The notes below the pieces were generated by a model that saw only the letters and a program-made list of their open reading frames with translations, was not told the DNA's origin and searched no databases. A stretch of 64,000 nt of DNA, taken from an uncultured Oscillibacter sp. GTDB lineage: Bacteria > Bacillota > Clostridia > Oscillospirales > Oscillospiraceae. Made by a program: the position numbers and the translations under genes. Below are positions 9,258-18,543 of this stretch, piece by piece (the stretch's first letter is position 1; each line of letters starts with the position of its first letter). The DNA lies in the NCBI GenBank assembly GCA_900544615.1, contig UQVS01000003.1, positions 62,001-126,000 of the forward strand, read 5' to 3'.

Positions 9258-10150
9258 GTGGTTTCCTCAATTTCTTTGATGTTCTTTCTATGCTGATGAC
9301 GCCGGAACGTGCCGTCCAGTACGGCTCGTCCCACCTGAAACAGTCCGGCGTAAAAGGTTGCCTGCAAGACCGGCGTCCACACGCCGAAATCCCACAGCTC
9401 AAAGGCTGCTGCCATCTGGTGAATGGAGTGATCCAGTGTCCCGGCAAATTCCCGGCGGCTCTCCGGCGTCCAGACTCCGTTTTCCAAACCGTACCGTAGA
9501 GCCACAGGGTTATAGTTTCCGCTTTCCGCGTCCTTTTTCAGATCGTCGGCGGCATCGATCAGGTACACCCAGCGGCCCAGATGGTAGAGGATCTGCTCCA
9601 GGATCCGCTGCCGGGTGCGGTTTTCCAGTTCTGCCGCCGCACTGGACAGCAGCACAGCAAAGGTATCCGCCGCCTGATCCATGGAAGGCGCGTTTTCCCG
9701 CTCCAAGTCGCTCAGCAGCTGAAGCTGGCATCGCACTGCCTCGTCAAAGGCAGGCCGGAAAGCGGCTGCCTTCCTGTAGGCGGATTCCAGCAGCTGCGCC
9801 CCGGCCCGGTATTTCAGTCCCGCACTCCCGGCATGATCTGCGATCCCATCCCACAGCTGCCAGTAGGCCAGAATCACGCTCTCGTCCGCCGCCAGTTCCA
9901 TGGCGGCGGTGGATTCCAGATAAGGCCGTTTTCTGATCGGGCTGGTATAGCACCGGCCGGAATGTTCCGTTCCCGCCGCCCCGTCGGACAGCAGGATGGC
10001 AAGGTAGGTGAAATCGTAGTTCAGAATAAACCGGGCTGCCTGCCCATACCGCCGGGAAAGGGTATGGCACAGTCCGCAGTACATGGTGCGGAACCGATTC
10101 AGTTCCCCCTCCGGCAGATCCTGCACGGAGGGCCGCACATATCCGAACAT
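9254..10150 (-). CDS. DUF5685 family protein
   Basis: A 298-aa protein with the characteristic opening MFGYVRP, then [17 protein letters not shown], a CxxC pair in a helical context. The rest is predicted mostly helical, with [21 protein letters not shown] near residue 190, resembling the Asp-rich and Asn/Tyr features of helical isoprenoid-synthase-like folds; that resemblance is only a visual impression. Function unknown. It is sandwiched, with overlaps, between the RseC-like and J-domain genes, suggesting co-translation. Confidence 0.78.
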   Translation of the reverse strand: MFGYVRPSVQDLPEGELNRFRTMYCGLCHTLSRRYGQAARFILNYDFTYLAILLSDGAAGTEHSGRCYTSPIRKRPYLESTAAMELAADESVILAYWQLWDGIADHAGSAGLKYRAGAQLLESAYRKAAAFRPAFDEAVRCQLQLLSDLERENAPSMDQAADTFAVLLSSAAAELENRTRQRILEQILYHLGRWVYLIDAADDLKKDAESGNYNPVALRYGLENGVWTPESRREFAGTLDHSIHQMAAAFELWDFGVWTPVLQATFYAGLFQVGRAVLDGTFRRHQHRKNIKEIEETT

Positions 10151-10560
10151 CAGAATACCCGGATAATGGTAAAGGACAGTCCTCCCCGTGCCTTGACCCG
10201 CCGATCATACCAGACTGCCAGCAGCACGCCCACGACCGCTCCCAGCACGGCCACCGTATACTGTACGGCCACGCTGGCCGTCACAGCCAGCATAACGAGG
10301 TAGCCCGCCAGAAACAGCACCACCGGGATCAGGTAAACAAAGCTGACGATCTTGAGCATTTTTTTCGTGTCGCTCTCCACGACCACCTTCTCACCCGGTT
10401 TTGCGCCGACGGTGTTCAGCGCCTTCGCGTAAACGGATACGCCGCTGACGCCGCAGCCCGCGCACTCCTCGCAGTCGTGGCCGCAGGCGGACTTCCGGGG
10501 TACGGAAATCTCCACATGGGAATCATCCAGAATTCGTTCTACTGTTGCAATCTGTGTCAT
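10150..10560 (-). CDS. SoxR-reducing system / RseC family membrane protein
   Basis: A 136-aa RseC/MucC-type protein. The N-terminal half has a cysteine cluster (GHDCEECAGC) suited to an Fe-S or redox site; the C-terminal half has two membrane segments (about 75-130). Relatives in proteobacteria sit with Rnf electron-transfer genes and help reduce SoxR. I chose the ATG at 10560 because AGGAG lies 7 bp upstream; a longer TTG start at 10587 lacks a ribosome site. No Rnf genes are visible nearby. Confidence 0.85.
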   Translation of the reverse strand: MTQIATVERILDDSHVEISVPRKSACGHDCEECAGCGVSGVSVYAKALNTVGAKPGEKVVVESDTKKMLKIVSFVYLIPVVLFLAGYLVMLAVTASVAVQYTVAVLGAVVGVLLAVWYDRRVKARGGLSFTIIRVF

Positions 10561-10605
10561 GATATCGCTCCTAAGTTTCTGTATCAAACGGCTTTTCGGC
10601 TGCGG

Positions 10606-11862
10606 TCATTCTTCCGCTTCCGGGATGCGGATCTGCACCTGATAGGTGCCTGATACGCCTACGGAGTTTCCGACCTCCACCTGTACGGGAACCATATAGG
10701 TGCCGGAAGCCACAGCGTAATCGCTCAGATCCGCCACAATGGTCAAGTCCTCACCGGTAAGATCATCCAGCTCTTCCGCTGTGCCGAAAAGCCGGATCGT
10801 CAGCTCCTGCGTAAGAATATCCACCGTCCGATCCACCGGCGGATTCACCACCTGAATGTTCTGAGTTGTCACATCCGCCATGGTTTTATCAGGATAGCTG
10901 ATCTCCAGCGTGGCTTTGGTAACGCCGCTGAGGTTTTCGCACCCATCCGGCACCAGAATGGCATAGCTGTGCGCCGTATTCTCTCTGGTCACGTCCAGCA
11001 AATCAAAGCTGTCCAGCACAATGGAATCCATATTGTTCAGAACGGACGCATCACCGGAAACCATAATGCTCTCCGGCTTGATGCTGTAGGTCATATCTGC
11101 CAGCCGGGCGCCGGGTGCTTCCTTGAAGTCCACCTTCAATTTCAGCTCCTTGGTAACATATACCGGCAGCGCTGCCTGAATCTGTCCCGTTTCGGTGTGG
11201 ACGTTGGAGGCATCCACGATCTGACCGTCCGCATCGTAGAACTGATAATCCAACTCCGCCGTCACCGTTTCCTTGGCGTTTTTCCCGATGTCAAAAACGA
11301 CCTTGGCATAGCTGATGGCGTCGATGTCCTCTTCCTGTCCCCGGATGGCAATGGCCGTCTGAGACAGCTGAACCTTACCGGCAGAATAGCCCTCCGCCAC
11401 GTTGCCGGTCAGCTCGCAGCGAAGCTCCACCTCCTTGTGGCTCAGCTCGCAGATGTTCACCGAGGCCACATAGATGCTCTGTCTGTCAATGGTGGTATTG
11501 GACTGGTTGAATTCCCGATCCGTATAGGATGTGGTGACATTGACCGTCTGAACCCCAGCGGCGGTAACGCCGGAGAGATCCGCCGTCACCCGGATCTTGG
11601 AGCGGTCCAGCTGCACAACGTGCCGCCGTTTTCCCTTAAAGGTAATATCCATGGTGGTGTCCGTGCCGCTGTCCTCCCCCTCCAGCAGCATCAACCCGTT
11701 ATCCGCAAGGGATGCCTGATTGGTGTACTCGATGGGAATGTCCGTCACGGTGACGCTGACGGTGCGATCGCTGTGTTCATCCACATAAAACCAGATACCG
11801 GCAGCCACCACAATGGCCAGAATCAGGTAAAGGAGATTCCACAGATTCCGATTCTTACTCAT
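10606..11862 (-). CDS. cdaR: YbbR-domain protein CdaR, regulator of diadenylate cyclase
   Basis: A 418-aa protein with one N-terminal transmembrane helix (LLYLILAIVVAAGIWFYV, about residues 10-27) and an extracytoplasmic string of YbbR-like beta domains. CdaR binds and modulates CdaA in Firmicutes. The ATG at 11862 is preceded by GGAGG at 8 bp and overlaps the cdaA stop by eight bases (ATGAGTAA), so the two are translationally coupled. glmM, the usual third member of the cluster, is not next to it here. Confidence 0.92.
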   Translation of the reverse strand: MSKNRNLWNLLYLILAIVVAAGIWFYVDEHSDRTVSVTVTDIPIEYTNQASLADNGLMLLEGEDSGTDTTMDITFKGKRRHVVQLDRSKIRVTADLSGVTAAGVQTVNVTTSYTDREFNQSNTTIDRQSIYVASVNICELSHKEVELRCELTGNVAEGYSAGKVQLSQTAIAIRGQEEDIDAISYAKVVFDIGKNAKETVTAELDYQFYDADGQIVDASNVHTETGQIQAALPVYVTKELKLKVDFKEAPGARLADMTYSIKPESIMVSGDASVLNNMDSIVLDSFDLLDVTRENTAHSYAILVPDGCENLSGVTKATLEISYPDKTMADVTTQNIQVVNPPVDRTVDILTQELTIRLFGTAEELDDLTGEDLTIVADLSDYAVASGTYMVPVQVEVGNSVGVSGTYQVQIRIPEAEE

Positions 11863-12736
11863 CCTCTGCACCTCCATCCTTCCTGCTCTTCAGAATTGCC
11901 AGCAAGCTGAACTTCGGCTTTTCGGCGGGATCCTCCTCCCGCGGAAGCAGCTCGTTCCGCAGGAGGTTTTCCAGCGTCTCCGGCTTAAGATGCCGCTTGA
12001 GCATCCCGCCGATAGCCACGGAGATGGAGCCGGTCTCCTCTGAGACAATCACCACCACCGCATCGGAATTCTCGCTCATGCCGATACCGGCCCGGTGGCG
12101 CATCCCCAGATCCCGCGAGAGATTAACATTCTTGCTCAGAGGCAGCATACAGCCTGCGCCCAGCGCCCGGCCGTGGCGCACGATCACCGCGCCGTCATGC
12201 ATGGGCGCCTTGACGAAGAAAATATTCTTCAGAAGCTCGCTGGAAACGGCGGCATCCAGCACGGTGCCGCTGCGAACCATATCGTCCAGCAGGATCTCCC
12301 GCTCAAAGACGATCAGCGCACCGGTGCGGGTCTGGGACATCTCCGTACAGGCCAGCACCGTCTGGCTGATGGCCCGCTCCATGGCTCCGGCGGATTCCTC
12401 GTGAATGAAGAAAGCTGTAAAGCGGCGGCTGCCCACCTGCTCCAGAATCCGGCGGATCTCCGGCTGGAACAGGATGATCAGGGCCAGCAGCCCCAGATTC
12501 ACCATGCGGCTCATGATATAATTGATCCCGTTGAGGTGCAGTGCGGAAGAAAGCACCAGTGCCGCCAGAAAGATCAGCAGCCCCTTTACCAGACTGGCCG
12601 CCTTCGTACTCTGCACCAGCGTAAAGATCTTGTAGAGGACAAAGGCCATAATGGCAATGTCCAGAATATCTGTAATCCGAATAGTCAAAAGATATCGAAC
12701 CACCCAGCCGCCGACCTGTGCAAGCGTCACTCCCAT
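11855..12736 (-). CDS. cdaA: Diadenylate cyclase CdaA
   Basis: Makes c-di-AMP from two ATP. The 293-aa protein has three N-terminal membrane helices (about 20-90), then the DAC domain with the catalytic DGA motif (MHDGAVIV) and the RHR motif (GMRHRAGIGMSE), both intact. It is the first gene after a well-formed promoter (12782-12810) and is coupled to cdaR. c-di-AMP controls potassium and cell-wall homeostasis in Gram-positives. Confidence 0.96.
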   Translation of the reverse strand: MGVTLAQVGGWVVRYLLTIRITDILDIAIMAFVLYKIFTLVQSTKAASLVKGLLIFLAALVLSSALHLNGINYIMSRMVNLGLLALIILFQPEIRRILEQVGSRRFTAFFIHEESAGAMERAISQTVLACTEMSQTRTGALIVFEREILLDDMVRSGTVLDAAVSSELLKNIFFVKAPMHDGAVIVRHGRALGAGCMLPLSKNVNLSRDLGMRHRAGIGMSENSDAVVVIVSEETGSISVAIGGMLKRHLKPETLENLLRNELLPREEDPAEKPKFSLLAILKSRKDGGAEDE

Positions 12737-12781
12737 TGTTCTTCCTCACCTCTTCAAGATCCTATAGGCATTCGTATTTAT

Positions 12782-12810
12782 ATTATAGAGAAAGTCCCTG
12801 TAAAATTCAA
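12782..12810 (-). promoter_or_regulatory. Sigma-A type promoter for cdaA-cdaR
   Basis: On the minus strand TTGAAT (12805-12810), a 17-bp spacer and TATAAT (12782-12787) lie about 50 bp upstream of the cdaA ATG. The -10 is a perfect consensus and the region is clearly AT-rich against its surroundings. Confidence 0.8.
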
Positions 12811-12845
12811 GGAAAACCATTAAAAATTCACGTCCTGTTCAGAAT

Positions 12846-13970
12846 TTATTTCAAGATTTCCCTCAAAGCCCGACTCAGTGTGTCCACTTCCCGCAGCGTA
12901 CTGAACGCAGAAAAGCTGACCCGCACCGTCCCGGTATCCAATGTTCCGGCGGTGCGGTGGGCCAGCGGCGCGCAGTGCAGTCCCGCCCGGACGGCGATCC
13001 CCCGCTCTGCCAATGCTTCTCCGATCTCCTCCACGTCCCGCCCTGAAACCCGGAAAGAAAGGACGCCTGCCTGCGCGGTTCCCTCCGGACAGGCAAACGT
13101 CTCCACGCCCGGCAGACGTTCCAGACGCTCCGCCGCCCGGCGCGTCAGAACCTGCTCATGGTGCAGGATCGCCTCTGTCCCCTGCCGGCGGACAAAGCGC
13201 ACTCCGGCCAGTAATCCGGCAATGCCCGGCATATTGTGCGTCCCAGCTTCCAGCCGATCCGGCAGAAAGTCCGGCATCTCCTGACGGATCGATATGCTGC
13301 CGGTCCCGCCTTCCAGCAGCGCTGCGGGCTTTACCCCTGCGCCGCACAGCAGCACGCCGGTTCCCTGCGGGCCGTAAAGTCCCTTGTGGCCCGGCATGGC
13401 AATAAACGCCGCCCCAAGGCTATCCAGATCCAGCGGCAGGACGCCTGCGGATTGGGACGCGTCAATGACAAGGGGGACTCCCCGCCGCCGGCAGATCTCC
13501 GCAAGGATCTCCACCGGCTGCACAAAACCAAACACGTTGGAAACATGGCTGCAAATCACGGCGTCCAGACCGGGGCGGATCATCAGGTCAAAGGCCTCGG
13601 CCACCGCCTCCGGGTGGAACAGCGGTCCGTCTGCCACGGACACGTCTGCGTGAAGCGCCGCCAGCGGCCGGGTGACGGCATTGTGCTCATAGCCGGAGAT
13701 CAGCGCCCGCCCCCCATAGGGAACCAGACTTTTGATGGCAATGTTCAGCCCATGGGTGGCATTCATGGTCAGTACCACCCGCTCCGGGTCCTCTGCACGA
13801 AACAGCTCCGCCAGTTCTGACCGGCACTGAAAGGCCGTCTCCGCCGCCCGCATGGCCAGCGGGTGTCCCCCCCGCCCCGGCGAGCTCATGGTTGCCAACG
13901 CATTCGTCATGGCTCGCGCCACAGAGGGCGGCTTCTGGAAGGTCGTCGCCGCGCTGTCCAGATAGATCAT
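12846..13970 (-). CDS. Cysteine desulfurase-like aminotransferase class V
   Basis: PLP enzyme of the IscS/SufS fold, 374 aa from ATG 13970 (MIYLDSAATTFQKP). The PLP lysine is in PGHKGLYGPQG and a candidate sulfur-accepting cysteine in RAGLHCAPLAH. It resembles the Firmicute 'cysteine desulfurase family' group found next to a DUF3343 gene rather than housekeeping IscS, and there is no iscU/sufU beside it. A longer reading frame exists upstream but overlaps DUF3343 and lacks the family N-terminus. The real sulfur acceptor, perhaps for selenium or molybdenum-cofactor chemistry, cannot be told from sequence. Confidence 0.88.
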   Translation of the reverse strand: MIYLDSAATTFQKPPSVARAMTNALATMSSPGRGGHPLAMRAAETAFQCRSELAELFRAEDPERVVLTMNATHGLNIAIKSLVPYGGRALISGYEHNAVTRPLAALHADVSVADGPLFHPEAVAEAFDLMIRPGLDAVICSHVSNVFGFVQPVEILAEICRRRGVPLVIDASQSAGVLPLDLDSLGAAFIAMPGHKGLYGPQGTGVLLCGAGVKPAALLEGGTGSISIRQEMPDFLPDRLEAGTHNMPGIAGLLAGVRFVRRQGTEAILHHEQVLTRRAAERLERLPGVETFACPEGTAQAGVLSFRVSGRDVEEIGEALAERGIAVRAGLHCAPLAHRTAGTLDTGTVRVSFSAFSTLREVDTLSRALREILK

Positions 13971-14218
13971 AGGCCCATCTCCCGAAAGGCCGTTCCCTGA
14001 CGGCCATAGACCCGCAAAGGCCCCAGCCCCTCCCGGTTCAGCACCGGAAGCGCCAGACGCAGATCCTGCGGCCCGATCCGCACCACATAGGCGCATCCCA
14101 GATCCGTCAGATCCCTTGGTGCCCGGTAGATCTGGTTCCGGACGCCTGCGCGGCTCAAAGCTTTCTGCATCCGCTGCGCGAACGTCACGGAGCGGGCAAG
14201 AATCAGATAATCGTCCAC
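13967..14218 (-). CDS. DUF3343 family small protein
   Basis: An 83-aa protein starting with GTG (AGGAGG 7 bp upstream). It has the DUF3343 pattern YLILARSVTFAQRMQKALSRAG, then RAPRDLTDLGCAYVVRI with a conserved cysteine. This family is usually adjacent to selenium- or sulfur-transfer genes and resembles a small TusA/putative Se-binding fold. Its last four bases overlap the start of the desulfurase-like gene, so the two are probably made together; a carrier role is inference. Confidence 0.8.
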   Translation of the reverse strand: MDDYLILARSVTFAQRMQKALSRAGVRNQIYRAPRDLTDLGCAYVVRIGPQDLRLALPVLNREGLGPLRVYGRQGTAFREMGL

Positions 14219-14272
14219 AGTTGTTCCTCCTTATCGCTCTCATTGAGACGTGATGACAGCGTGAATACATGG

Positions 14273-14304
14273 AAAAAGGAGACGTACCGATTGTACGTCT
14301 CCTT
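14273..14304 (-). terminator. Intrinsic terminator after ispF
   Basis: Perfect 12-bp stem (AAGGAGACGTAC and its complement, 14276-14304) with a 5-nt loop, followed on the minus strand by a run of T. It ends the murD-to-ispF transcription unit. Confidence 0.88.
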
Positions 14305-14325
14305 GTAATATATGCACCGACACGG

Positions 14326-14811
14326 TCACTTGACTTTTTCCACCAGTACCACGGCATGAGCCGCCATGCCGGAGCCGTCCCCGGTGAATCCCAGCCCCTC
14401 CTCCGTGGTGGCCTTTACATTGACCTGCTCCGGGGCGATGTTCAGCGCTGCGGCCATATTTTCTGCCATCTGCTGTCGATATGGGCCAACCTTAGGGGCC
14501 TGTGCCAGCAATACTGCATCGATATTCACCACGGCATAGCCTTTTTCCGCCAGCAGACGCCCCACCTCCGCCAGCAGCTTCAGGCTGGAAATCCCGGCAT
14601 AGGCCGGATCCGTATCCGGGAAGAGCTTTCCGATGTCCCCCAGCCGGGCCGCGCCCGTCAGGGCGTCCATCACGGCGTGAACCAGCACATCCGCGTCCGA
14701 GTGGCCCAGAAGTCCCTTTTCATAGGGGATGTCCACGCCGCCCAGAATCAGCTTCCGCCCCTCCGTCAGCCGGTGGACATCGTAGCCGTGTCCGATCCGC
14801 AGATTCGTCAT
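14326..14811 (-). CDS. ispF: 2-C-methyl-D-erythritol 2,4-cyclodiphosphate synthase
   Basis: MEP-pathway enzyme making MEcPP; 161 aa, normal length. Metal and substrate motifs are visible: GHGYDVHRL near the N-terminus, [23 protein letters not shown] and the C-terminal [12 protein letters not shown]. Overlaps ispD by four bases (ATGA). Last gene before a strong terminator. Confidence 0.96.
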   Translation of the reverse strand: MTNLRIGHGYDVHRLTEGRKLILGGVDIPYEKGLLGHSDADVLVHAVMDALTGAARLGDIGKLFPDTDPAYAGISSLKLLAEVGRLLAEKGYAVVNIDAVLLAQAPKVGPYRQQMAENMAAALNIAPEQVNVKATTEEGLGFTGDGSGMAAHAVVLVEKVK

Positions 14812-15548
14812 CTCCGTGCCTCCCGTTCTGCCAGAATGGCTTCCGCGATCACCAGATCCATGGGGGTGGTGATTTTCAGGTTCTCCTCGTTGCCGTCGAT
14901 CAGGTAGACCACCTTTCCCAGCCGCTCCACGGCGGAGCAGTCGTCGGTGACGGGGATCTCATTTTCCAGCGCCGATTGCAGCGCCGCTTTCAGAAGATCC
15001 GCTTCAAATACCTGAGGGGTCTGCACCGCCCGGAGGATACTGCGATCCGGCGTGCCGGTAACGGCGCCCTCTGCCGTGACGGTTTTGATGGTGTCCTTCA
15101 TCGGGATTGCCGGAGCGGCAGCGCCGCATCGGGCGGCTGCTTCCACCACCTGGTCAATGAGAACCGGCGTTACCAGCGGGCGGGCGCCGTCCTGCACTGC
15201 CAGCAGCTTCGCCTCCGGGGAGGCTTCCAGCGCCGCCAGCAGTACGGAATGACAGCGGGTTTCCCCGCCCCGGATGACCTTGGTGCATTTGGTAATGCCG
15301 TAGGTTTTGCAGAGATTGGAGATCTCCACCAGTGCGGTTTCCCGCGTGGCAATGATGATCTCATCGACGGAATCCGCCTGCTGCAAGGCCGTCAGCGTCC
15401 GCATCAGCACCGGCACGCCGTCCAGAAATTCCATCAGCTTATCCACGCCGCCCATGCGGGTGGAGCTGCCTGCCGCCGCCACCAGCGCCGTACAGTACGG
15501 GCGGTTGACCTCTCTGATTTTCTGAAACAGGGAACGCATGGCTTTCAC
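14808..15548 (-). CDS. ispD: 2-C-methyl-D-erythritol 4-phosphate cytidylyltransferase
   Basis: Transfers CMP to MEP in isoprenoid synthesis; up to 246 aa. The CTP-binding motif [14 protein letters not shown] is near residue 21 and the DGARPLV motif near 119. GTG 15548 overlaps the upstream small gene (GTGA); an internal ATG at 15539 has a better-placed AAGGGG site and may be the true start. Adjacent to ispF, as in many bacteria. Confidence 0.95.
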   Translation of the reverse strand: MKAMRSLFQKIREVNRPYCTALVAAAGSSTRMGGVDKLMEFLDGVPVLMRTLTALQQADSVDEIIIATRETALVEISNLCKTYGITKCTKVIRGGETRCHSVLLAALEASPEAKLLAVQDGARPLVTPVLIDQVVEAAARCGAAAPAIPMKDTIKTVTAEGAVTGTPDRSILRAVQTPQVFEADLLKAALQSALENEIPVTDDCSAVERLGKVVYLIDGNEENLKITTPMDLVIAEAILAEREARR

Positions 15549-15778
15549 CCCTTCTTATCCATATTCTTTCTGATACACCGCATAACAGCCAGCAGTATGA
15601 CAGCCAGCACCGCAGTGTACAATCCCTGCACTTCCAGACGCGTATACCACGGCGCCGACTGCATGGCATACAGCGCCGGGTGAGTTCTGAAATGATCATA
15701 TTGGTATATGCAGCTGCCCAAAAACACGCCGACGCTGCACCCCAAAAAGATTTTCAGTGTCTGATAAAGCTGTTTCAT
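15545..15778 (-). CDS. Small two-helix membrane protein
   Basis: 77 aa with two hydrophobic segments (about 5-24 and 49-68), a short connecting loop with SAPWYTRLEVQG, and a basic C-terminus (RKNMDKKG). No family recognised. It overlaps ligA at its start (ATGA) and ispD at its end (GTGA), so it is fixed in the operon and very likely translated. No catalytic motif is visible. Confidence 0.7.
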   Translation of the reverse strand: MKQLYQTLKIFLGCSVGVFLGSCIYQYDHFRTHPALYAMQSAPWYTRLEVQGLYTAVLAVILLAVMRCIRKNMDKKG

Positions 15779-17772
15779 TTCAGCATCTCCGCAAATTCAT
15801 CCTCCGTCAGCACAGGAATCCCCAGCTGCTGCGCCTTGGTCAGCTTGCTGCCTGCGGCTTCGCCCGCCACCACATAGGTAGTCTTTTTAGAGACGGAGCC
15901 GCTGGCCTTGCCGCCCCGGAGGGCGATCTCATTTTCCGCAGTCTTGCGGTCAAACCGGGTCAGCGTGCCGGTGAGTACAAAGGTCATGCCTGCAAAGCGG
16001 TCGTCCACCTTCTGCACGGTACTCTCCATATTGACGCCTGCGGCTTCCAGCCTGGCGATCAGGTCTTTCGCCTGCGGCTGGCGCAGATAACCGACGATGC
16101 ACTTCGCCGTGATCTCGCCCACATCCGGGATCTCTGTCAGCTCCTCCACAGCGGCGGCAGACAGCGCGTCCAGCGTACCAAAGTGCTGTGCCAGCACGGC
16201 GGCGGCCTTTTCTCCCACCTGCCGGATGCCAAGACCGTAAATCAGCTTGCTGAGGTCGTTGGCCTTGGATTTTTCAATAGCGCGGATGAGATTTTCAGCG
16301 GATTTCGCCCCCATTCTGTCCAGCTGCGCCACATCCTGCGCATGGAGGTCATAGAGATCCGCCACATTGGCAATCAGCCCGGTCTCCACCAGCTGCGCCA
16401 CCATTGCGGGGCCAAGTCCTTCGATGTCCATGGCGTCCCGGCTGGCAAAGTGGGTGATGTTCCTCTGAAGCTGGGCGGGACACTCCGCGCCGGTACAGCG
16501 CATGGCCGCGCCGTCCTCATCCCGTGCCACCGGCGCACCGCATACCGGGCAGACCGTTGGCAGGGTGTAGGACTTCGCTCCCTCCGGGCGCTTTGTCAGA
16601 TCCACAGACAAAATCTCCGGGATGATCTCTCCCGCCTTCTGCACCAGAACCGTGTCGCCGATGCGGATGTCCTTTTCTGCAATGAAATCCTGATTGTGGA
16701 GGGTGGCGTTGGTGACGGTCGTCCCCGCCAGACGCACCGGGGTCAGCACCGCCTTCGGTGTCAGCACGCCGGTGCGGCCCACCTGCACCACAATATCCGT
16801 CACCGTGGCGTATTTTTTCTCCGGCGGGTATTTGTAAGCCACGGCCCACTTGGGAAATTTCGCCGTAGACCCAAGAATCGTGCGGTCTGACAGGCTGTTC
16901 ACCTTTACAACTGCGCCGTCGATATCAAAGGGGTAATCCATCCGCTCATCGTTGATGCGGAAGATCTCCGCCTGAATATCCGCCGTGCCATGCAGCGTTT
17001 TTCTGGGAATCACCTTGAACCGCTGGGAGGCCAGATAATCAAGGGTCTCCGCGTGGGAGGTGAATTCCCGTCCCTCCGCCAACTGCAAATTGAACACGGC
17101 GATGTCCAGCTGCCGCTGGGCGCAGATCTTGGAATCCAACTGCCGCAAAGACCCAGCGGCGGCGTTCCGGGGGTTGGCCATGAGAGGCTTGCCCTCCAGT
17201 TCCCGCTTGGCGTTGATGGTCTCAAACACGGACCGGGCCATGTAGACCTCGCCCCGGGCAATCAGCCGGGGCAGCTTTTCCGGCAGGCTCATGGGGATGG
17301 AGCGGATGGTGCGGAGATTCTCCGTCACATCCTCCCCCACCCGGCCGTCGCCGCGGGTAGCGCCCCGGACGAACACGCCGTCCCGGTATTCCAGCGCCAC
17401 GGACAAACCGTCCACCTTCGGCTCCACAGAATATTCCGCCATAGGGCCGAGCGTCTCCTCCATTTTCTCGCAGAAAGCGGCCACCTCGTCCTCGTTGAAC
17501 ACATCCTGAAGGCTTTCCAGCGGCACCTCATGGGTGTATGGCTGGAAGGAATCCAGAATTTTGCCGCCGACCCGCTGGGTGGGAGAATCCGGGGTGATCT
17601 CTTCCGGATGCTCCGCCTCCAGCTCCTCCAGACGGCGGTTCAGTCGGTCATATTCATAGTCCGGGATCACCGGCGCATCCAGCACATAATAAAGATAGCC
17701 CTGCTCTGTGAGATATTCCCGCAGGAAAGCCAGTTCATCCTTATAATCCCGAAACTCCGTGCGTAATTCCAT
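15775..17772 (-). CDS. ligA: NAD-dependent DNA ligase
   Basis: Seals nicks using NAD+. In 665 aa the order is complete: Ia domain, adenylation domain with the active lysine in SVEPKVDGLSVALEY (near residue 115), OB fold, zinc finger CPVCGAP...CTGAECP, helix-hairpin-helix repeats, and a C-terminal BRCT domain (about 590-665, GMTFVLTGTLTRFDR). ATG preceded by AAGGAGG. It is in the murD-yunB-ligA unit rather than with pcrA, its common partner in Bacilli. Confidence 0.97.
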   Translation of the reverse strand: MELRTEFRDYKDELAFLREYLTEQGYLYYVLDAPVIPDYEYDRLNRRLEELEAEHPEEITPDSPTQRVGGKILDSFQPYTHEVPLESLQDVFNEDEVAAFCEKMEETLGPMAEYSVEPKVDGLSVALEYRDGVFVRGATRGDGRVGEDVTENLRTIRSIPMSLPEKLPRLIARGEVYMARSVFETINAKRELEGKPLMANPRNAAAGSLRQLDSKICAQRQLDIAVFNLQLAEGREFTSHAETLDYLASQRFKVIPRKTLHGTADIQAEIFRINDERMDYPFDIDGAVVKVNSLSDRTILGSTAKFPKWAVAYKYPPEKKYATVTDIVVQVGRTGVLTPKAVLTPVRLAGTTVTNATLHNQDFIAEKDIRIGDTVLVQKAGEIIPEILSVDLTKRPEGAKSYTLPTVCPVCGAPVARDEDGAAMRCTGAECPAQLQRNITHFASRDAMDIEGLGPAMVAQLVETGLIANVADLYDLHAQDVAQLDRMGAKSAENLIRAIEKSKANDLSKLIYGLGIRQVGEKAAAVLAQHFGTLDALSAAAVEELTEIPDVGEITAKCIVGYLRQPQAKDLIARLEAAGVNMESTVQKVDDRFAGMTFVLTGTLTRFDRKTAENEIALRGGKASGSVSKKTTYVVAGEAAGSKLTKAQQLGIPVLTEDEFAEMLK

Positions 17773-17784
17773 GGAGCATCCTCC

Positions 17785-18489
17785 TTAGTCTTTGTTCAGT
17801 ATGTAGTCCTTTGCGTCTGCGTCATACTCCGCAGGCACCGTGGAAAAATAGGTGTAGGTATCCGGCACCTCGCCCACGATCACCGTTTCCGCCACGGTAA
17901 TCTCATTGCTCACCTGCGTCACGGCGGAATACCCCGGCAGCAGAATGCTGACATACACATCGATCCGCAGGACAATGCGGTGCTTCGTCTGATTGATCCC
18001 GGCGGATTCAAACTGGTTTTCAAACCGGGCCGAGGAGGAGCCTACCGACTCCATCCGCACGGAAATCCGGGGACCGCGTCCCGCCAGCAGGGGCGAGCCG
18101 GTAAGGCTCCCGACAGGAATGGACAGCTCCCGTGCAGACACCTGATCGATCCGGCTGAGGATCAGATCCAGAATCTGGGATTGCAGCCGGTTCACCGCCG
18201 CCATGTTGCTGCGGACCATGGCGATGCGGCCCTCGTTGTCCTTTTCGTAGCTCACCAGTTGCTCATAGGCAATCTGGCCGCTGTCGATGGCCTCGTTCAC
18301 CGCCTGATAGACGATGCGGTTCACCGCGTTGGAAACCCGCGTAGACGCCAGACTGCCCAGCAGCGGCCGCATTTGCGCGCCTGCGTGCAGGAGAAACGCC
18401 AGCACCGCAGATACCGCCAAAAACAGCAGCACCCGCCGCACCTGACGGCCATCCGGCCACCGATGGTAATAGAAAAATCCGGGGGTCAC
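17785..18489 (-). CDS. yunB: Sporulation protein YunB
   Basis: 234 aa, GTG start with GGAGG 7 bp upstream. A short N-terminal segment with basic residues, one membrane helix (about 18-38), then the YunB extracytoplasmic domain: NAVNRIVYQAVNEAI, ISIPVGSLTGSPLLAGRGPRI-like core (here LSIPVGSLTG), and the C-terminal VSNEITVAETVIVGEVPDTYTYF. In B. subtilis yunB belongs to the mother-cell sporulation regulon; its presence is the main hint that this organism forms spores. It lies 12 bp before ligA. Confidence 0.9.
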   Translation of the reverse strand: MTPGFFYYHRWPDGRQVRRVLLFLAVSAVLAFLLHAGAQMRPLLGSLASTRVSNAVNRIVYQAVNEAIDSGQIAYEQLVSYEKDNEGRIAMVRSNMAAVNRLQSQILDLILSRIDQVSARELSIPVGSLTGSPLLAGRGPRISVRMESVGSSSARFENQFESAGINQTKHRIVLRIDVYVSILLPGYSAVTQVSNEITVAETVIVGEVPDTYTYFSTVPAEYDADAKDYILNKD

Positions 18490-18543
18490 GCACTCACCTC
18501 CTCTGCTGCGGCTCCTTTCAGCCTATGCAGGAAGGCTTATTCA

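Noticed and set aside
7485..9296. 603-aa plus-strand frame
   Set aside because: Spans the antisense of remA, yicC and the J-domain gene, all with strong motifs and ribosome sites.
12846..14357. 503-aa version of the desulfurase-like protein
   Set aside because: The extra N-terminal 129 residues overlap DUF3343 and the terminator region; the family start is at 13970.
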